Under the pieces are notes generated by a model. It did not search any database. It was not told where the DNA came from and saw nothing but the letters and a program-made list of their open reading frames with translations. Below are positions 61,501-64,000 of a stretch of 64,000 nt of DNA, in pieces. The translations under genes and the position numbers were made by a program. How positions within the stretch are numbered: the stretch's first letter is position 1; the number at the start of each line of letters is the position of its first letter. The DNA is from VFMC01 sp963791635. Lineage in GTDB: Bacteria > Actinomycetota > Acidimicrobiia > Acidimicrobiales > Ilumatobacteraceae. Where the stretch lies: assembly GCA_963791635.1 (NCBI GenBank), contig CAWBTC010000001.1, positions 62,001 to 126,000 of the forward strand, written 5' to 3'.

Positions 61501-61914
61501 GAACCGGCTGAGCCGCAGGCTCTTGATGCCGGGGTCGTCGCTGCCGGTCGGGTCATACGGGTAGAGCAGGTAGACGTACGGTCGAGTGGTGGCGAAGTCG
61601 GGATCGACGGCGATGCCGATGAGGCCGCGGTCCCAGTAGTCGCTGACTCGCGACGACAAGTCGATCAGTGGGGTGGGAAGGACGGCGCCGTTCAACACGA
61701 CCCTCACGACACCGGTCTTCTCGGTCACCAGGATCCGTCCGCCCGGCATGAACTCCATGCCCGTCGGCAGGCTCAGCCCGGAACCGACGACGCCGTCACC
61801 AAACCCGCCTGGCACCGCTGCCGACGCGGTCGGAACGCCGATCGACGCCGTGACACCGATGACGCTCGCGACGACCAGCGTCCATGCAGCCGTCATGTTG
61901 ATCCAACTCTTCAT
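58551..61914 (-). pseudogene. Secreted PQQ-type sugar dehydrogenase with NPCBM and three 'SNLN' repeats, frameshifted
   Basis: With one base corrected this is an exported protein of about 1120 residues. After a signal peptide it has a six-bladed glucose/sorbosone dehydrogenase domain (GLSLPTGMEFMPGGRILVTE; RGLIGIAVDPDF; NDWYGHGPGSLVFAPD; FAYGLRNPFRFALRPG; LGWPCYEGPN), then an NPCBM-like carbohydrate-binding domain (SFLSDLTPFGTPTNGFGPYE; HSKGLGVHAASEVRYVLD). The frame breaks near 60305-60320 inside that domain, before VAIEVALTGVSQVRLVV. A short PKD- or Ig-like part follows, then three 119-residue repeats (59639-59289, 59288-58932, 58931-58575). It probably oxidises or binds sugars outside the cell. 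A possible TACTGT box lies at 61991-61996. Confidence 0.82.
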
Positions 61915-62122
61915 GCGCTGGCGATGCACAACCGTGCACCGCCGTCCGCCGCGCCTCGCCCGCACGTCCCGACCTCCTGTGCCCCACAGCACAGTAGCGA
62001 GAGAGATCCGTTCCGGACCGGCGCCCCCGCCGATCTGAACGATGCCTGAACACATGACACACCCTGATCGCGCGGTGCGGCCTCACCTGCGCGCGCTGTG
62101 TCGACACGGCGACTGCGGGAGG
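61915..62122. other. Intergenic region between the two large secreted protein genes
   Basis: The 208-bp gap holds a TACTGT box (61991-61996, minus strand) that could start the PQQ-type gene with a leader of about 70 nt. I see no other gene or clear terminator. Confidence 0.3.
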
Positions 62123-64000
62123 TCAGGTTTGGCGACGCAGCAGTGCGACCGATCCGCTGTGCCAGTTCGCCGTCACGAGATCGACCAGACCGTCGCCAGT
62201 CACATCGGCGGCGATCACTGCGAACGGCGTGCCAGGGTCGGCCAGGTGCGTTGGTGTCCGGAACGTGCCATCACCGTTGCCGAGAAGGATCGACACTGCG
62301 TTGCCGTCGGCGTTCACCACGGTCGGGTAGTTGCCGTTGATGTTGGCCGTGATCACGTCGAGGTCCCCGTCGCTGTTCATGTCGGCGATCGCCACCGACT
62401 TCGGCGTCGGCCCGGTGGCGAAGTCGGTCCTGGTGAACGACAGCGGAGATGCATTGCGGATGAGCACCGACACGGTGTCGCCGCCGTCGTTGGCCGTCAC
62501 CAGGTCGGCGTCACCGTCGGCATCGACGTCGGCACTGCGGATCGAGTGCGGTGCGCCGCCGACGCCGATGGCAGCCTGCGAGACGAAGCTCATCGCGCCG
62601 TCGTTGCGCATGATCGTGACGCTGTCGGCTCCATGGTTGGCAACTGCGAGGTCACGGTCGCCGTCACCGTCGGCATCGAGAGCAACCACCGAGTGGGGGG
62701 CAGAGCCCGACGTGGGCGTGGCCGCAGAGGTGAACACGCCGGAGCCGTTGTTGGCGAGCACCCTGATGGTCGTGCTCCCCCAGCAGGCGACGGCGATGTC
62801 GATGTCGCTGTCACCGTCGAGATCGGCGAGCGCGGGTTCGTGGGCGCCGGTGCACGCGGTGTACGAGACGGCTGCGGCGAACCCGCCGCTGCCGTTTCCG
62901 AGCAGCACCGACACGGTTCCCGATCCCTGGTTGGCCGTCACGAGATCGAGCACGCCACCCGAGTTGAGCTGACCGGCCATCACGGACTTCGGTTCGCTGC
63001 CCACACCGATCGTGAGCGTCGGCGGCGAGGTGTTGAACACACCGTTGTTGTTCCCTGCCAGGACGGTGACGGTGTTGTCGAGCGCATTTGCCACGACGAG
63101 ATCGACCGCGCTCGAACCCGTGACGTTCACTGCGGCCACGCCGTGCGAATGGCCGCCGCTGCTGAACGGCACAGCGCTCGCGAAACTCATGGCACCCGAG
63201 GCGGTGGTGAAGGTGAAGTCGCCCGACACGCGCTCGTTGCCGGCGGCGTCGGCGCTGCGCACGCGGTAGTGATACGTCGTCGCTGGTTGGAGGCCGGTGA
63301 TCGATCGGTTGTGCGAGATCGTGAGGTTCGACGCGAGTTCGCTGCTCGAGCCATAGGCCACGGTCGTCCCATGGTCGGCCCGGGTGGTGGCGGGCTCGTC
63401 GGTGGTCCAGCTGACCGTTGCCGTGGTGGAGGTGATCGCGCTGGCCGACACGCCCGAGATCACCGGGGCGACGAGATCGCCCGTGATCGGCGTCGGGTAC
63501 CACCCGGTGACGTCGACGATCAATTCGGTGGAGCCCGCGCTGTTGAACAAACTGATCCTCCCGTCGGCCCCGACGCCGACGACGACGGCGTTGGGCACGG
63601 TCTGGCCGGCGACCACGTTCAGGTTGGAAGCCTTGGGTCGAGTCACGCCGGCGGGCCACACGGTGACATACGGCGATCCGGTGGGAAGGGTGGCCGTCAC
63701 GTTGAGCGCAACCGCGCCGACGCCGGTGGCCGGCACGCCACCTCGCCCGAGCACGGTGAGATCGCGGGTTTCACCTGCACCGAGCAACGTGCCGCCCTGT
63801 CCTTCACGGGTGTCCATGATCCGGTCGGGGAGGACCGGGGAGAAGCCGCTGTCGAACCAGCCCGCCACGTCGACCACGACGTCGGTCGTTCCGGAACTGT
63901 TGAACAGCCGCACCTTGCCATCGCTGCCGAGTCCGACAAGGACGGCGTTGGCGACGGTCTGGCGGGCCACGAAGTTGAGGTTCGAGGCGGTGGGCCGATC
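62123..64000 (-). CDS. Secreted FG-GAP/VCBS repeat protein with 'SNLN' repeats and a fibronectin III domain, 5' end outside
   Basis: The gene continues past the window end; 625 residues are visible. From the N-terminal side it has one partial and one complete 119-residue 'SNLN' repeat (64000-63845 and 63844-63488), a fibronectin III-like domain (ATVSWTTDEPATTRADHGTT to ATTYHYRVRSADAAGNERVS), then six or seven VCBS/FG-GAP blades with calcium sites such as DLDGDSDID, DADGDGDRD, DVDADGDAD and DMNSDGDLD. It ends without an anchor. Such proteins are exported and bind cell-surface or extracellular partners. It is oriented like the PQQ-type gene downstream, with which it shares the repeat. Confidence 0.85.
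   Translation of the reverse strand, partial: DRPTASNLNFVARQTVANAVLVGLGSDGKVRLFNSSGTTDVVVDVAGWFDSGFSPVLPDRIMDTREGQGGTLLGAGETRDLTVLGRGGVPATGVGAVALNVTATLPTGSPYVTVWPAGVTRPKASNLNVVAGQTVPNAVVVGVGADGRISLFNSAGSTELIVDVTGWYPTPITGDLVAPVISGVSASAITSTTATVSWTTDEPATTRADHGTTVAYGSSSELASNLTISHNRSITGLQPATTYHYRVRSADAAGNERVSGDFTFTTASGAMSFASAVPFSSGGHSHGVAAVNVTGSSAVDLVVANALDNTVTVLAGNNNGVFNTSPPTLTIGVGSEPKSVMAGQLNSGGVLDLVTANQGSGTVSVLLGNGSGGFAAAVSYTACTGAHEPALADLDGDSDIDIAVACWGSTTIRVLANNGSGVFTSAATPTSGSAPHSVVALDADGDGDRDLAVANHGADSVTIMRNDGAMSFVSQAAIGVGGAPHSIRSADVDADGDADLVTANDGGDTVSVLIRNASPLSFTRTDFATGPTPKSVAIADMNSDGDLDVITANINGNYPTVVNADGNAVSILLGNGDGTFRTPTHLADPGTPFAVIAADVTGDGLVDLVTANWHSGSVALLRRQT

Noticed and set aside
1..64000. 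Prophage, integron or transposon
   Set aside because: No integrase, transposase, terminal inverted repeats or phage structural genes were found, and gene content and composition look chromosomal throughout.
1..64000. tRNA or rRNA genes
   Set aside because: Gaps between genes are short, and none showed a cloverleaf-like pattern or TTCRA loop on reading.

Overview
The window is 64 kb of high-GC DNA from a free-living, probably aerobic actinobacterium. I infer the class Acidimicrobiia, and possibly the Ilumatobacter group. The reasons are GC-rich third codon positions, many leaderless promoters (a TAnnnT box 6-9 nt before the start codon), form II CO-dehydrogenase-like genes, a DUF1800/DUF1501 pair, a DUF501 and Ppx pair, and secreted proteins built from a 119-residue 'SNLN' repeat common in this group. 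This placement is inference. I found no tRNA, rRNA, IS element, phage gene or CRISPR array.

Layout. 1-1441: the 3' part of enolase running in frame into a DivIC/FtsB-like septation protein. 1572-3869: an orphan form II CoxL-type molybdenum hydroxylase. 3969-7882: an FbpABC iron(III) importer. 7889-11046: an HD-domain half of a CCA-adding enzyme, a secreted S33 peptidase and a Fur regulator. 11330-15054: coxS-coxL-coxM. 15094-24485: an M20 peptidase, a PAP2-PIN fusion, the DUF1800/DUF1501 pair, an SDR, and a FAD oxidoreductase coupled to a CoA-transferase. 24605-27241: a GlgX-like debranching enzyme coupled to a broken luciferase-like oxidoreductase. 27280-33229: the Mo-hydroxylase maturation set (MoxR, CoxE, two XdhC-type proteins, MocA, CoxG), with an NlpC/P60 gene on the other strand. 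33338-40736: DUF501, a Ppx remnant, GNAT, small hypotheticals, two crotonases, an LPXTG-type surface protein and an SGNH hydrolase. 40853-48361: a nucleoside uptake and salvage island (BMP lipoprotein, ATPase, two permeases, adenosine deaminase, uracil phosphoribosyltransferase) with queF on the opposite strand. 48392-58554: two GGDEF-EAL proteins, an agmatinase-type ureohydrolase, PPK2, GlnS and two glycosyltransferases. 58551-64000: two large secreted repeat proteins.

How it fits together. The structural cox genes and their maturation genes lie about 12 kb apart and together would give one or two xanthine-dehydrogenase-family enzymes. Fur and the Fbp importer suggest iron supply for the 2Fe-2S subunit. 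The nucleoside island takes up, deaminates and salvages bases. The second GGDEF-EAL gene overlaps two glycosyltransferases end to start, which suggests cyclic-di-GMP-linked surface glycan synthesis.

Caveats. Many otherwise well-conserved genes are broken by single-base shifts: LLM oxidoreductase, CoxG tail, DUF3626, BMP lipoprotein (six times), nucleoside ATPase, GGDEF-EAL 1, PPK2, PQQ dehydrogenase, probably the PAP2 N-terminus and possibly the enolase end. Sequencing indels are the simplest explanation, so 'pseudogene' below means 'ORF broken as given'. Short in-frame tandem repeats (9-15 bp) recur in linkers of many genes.
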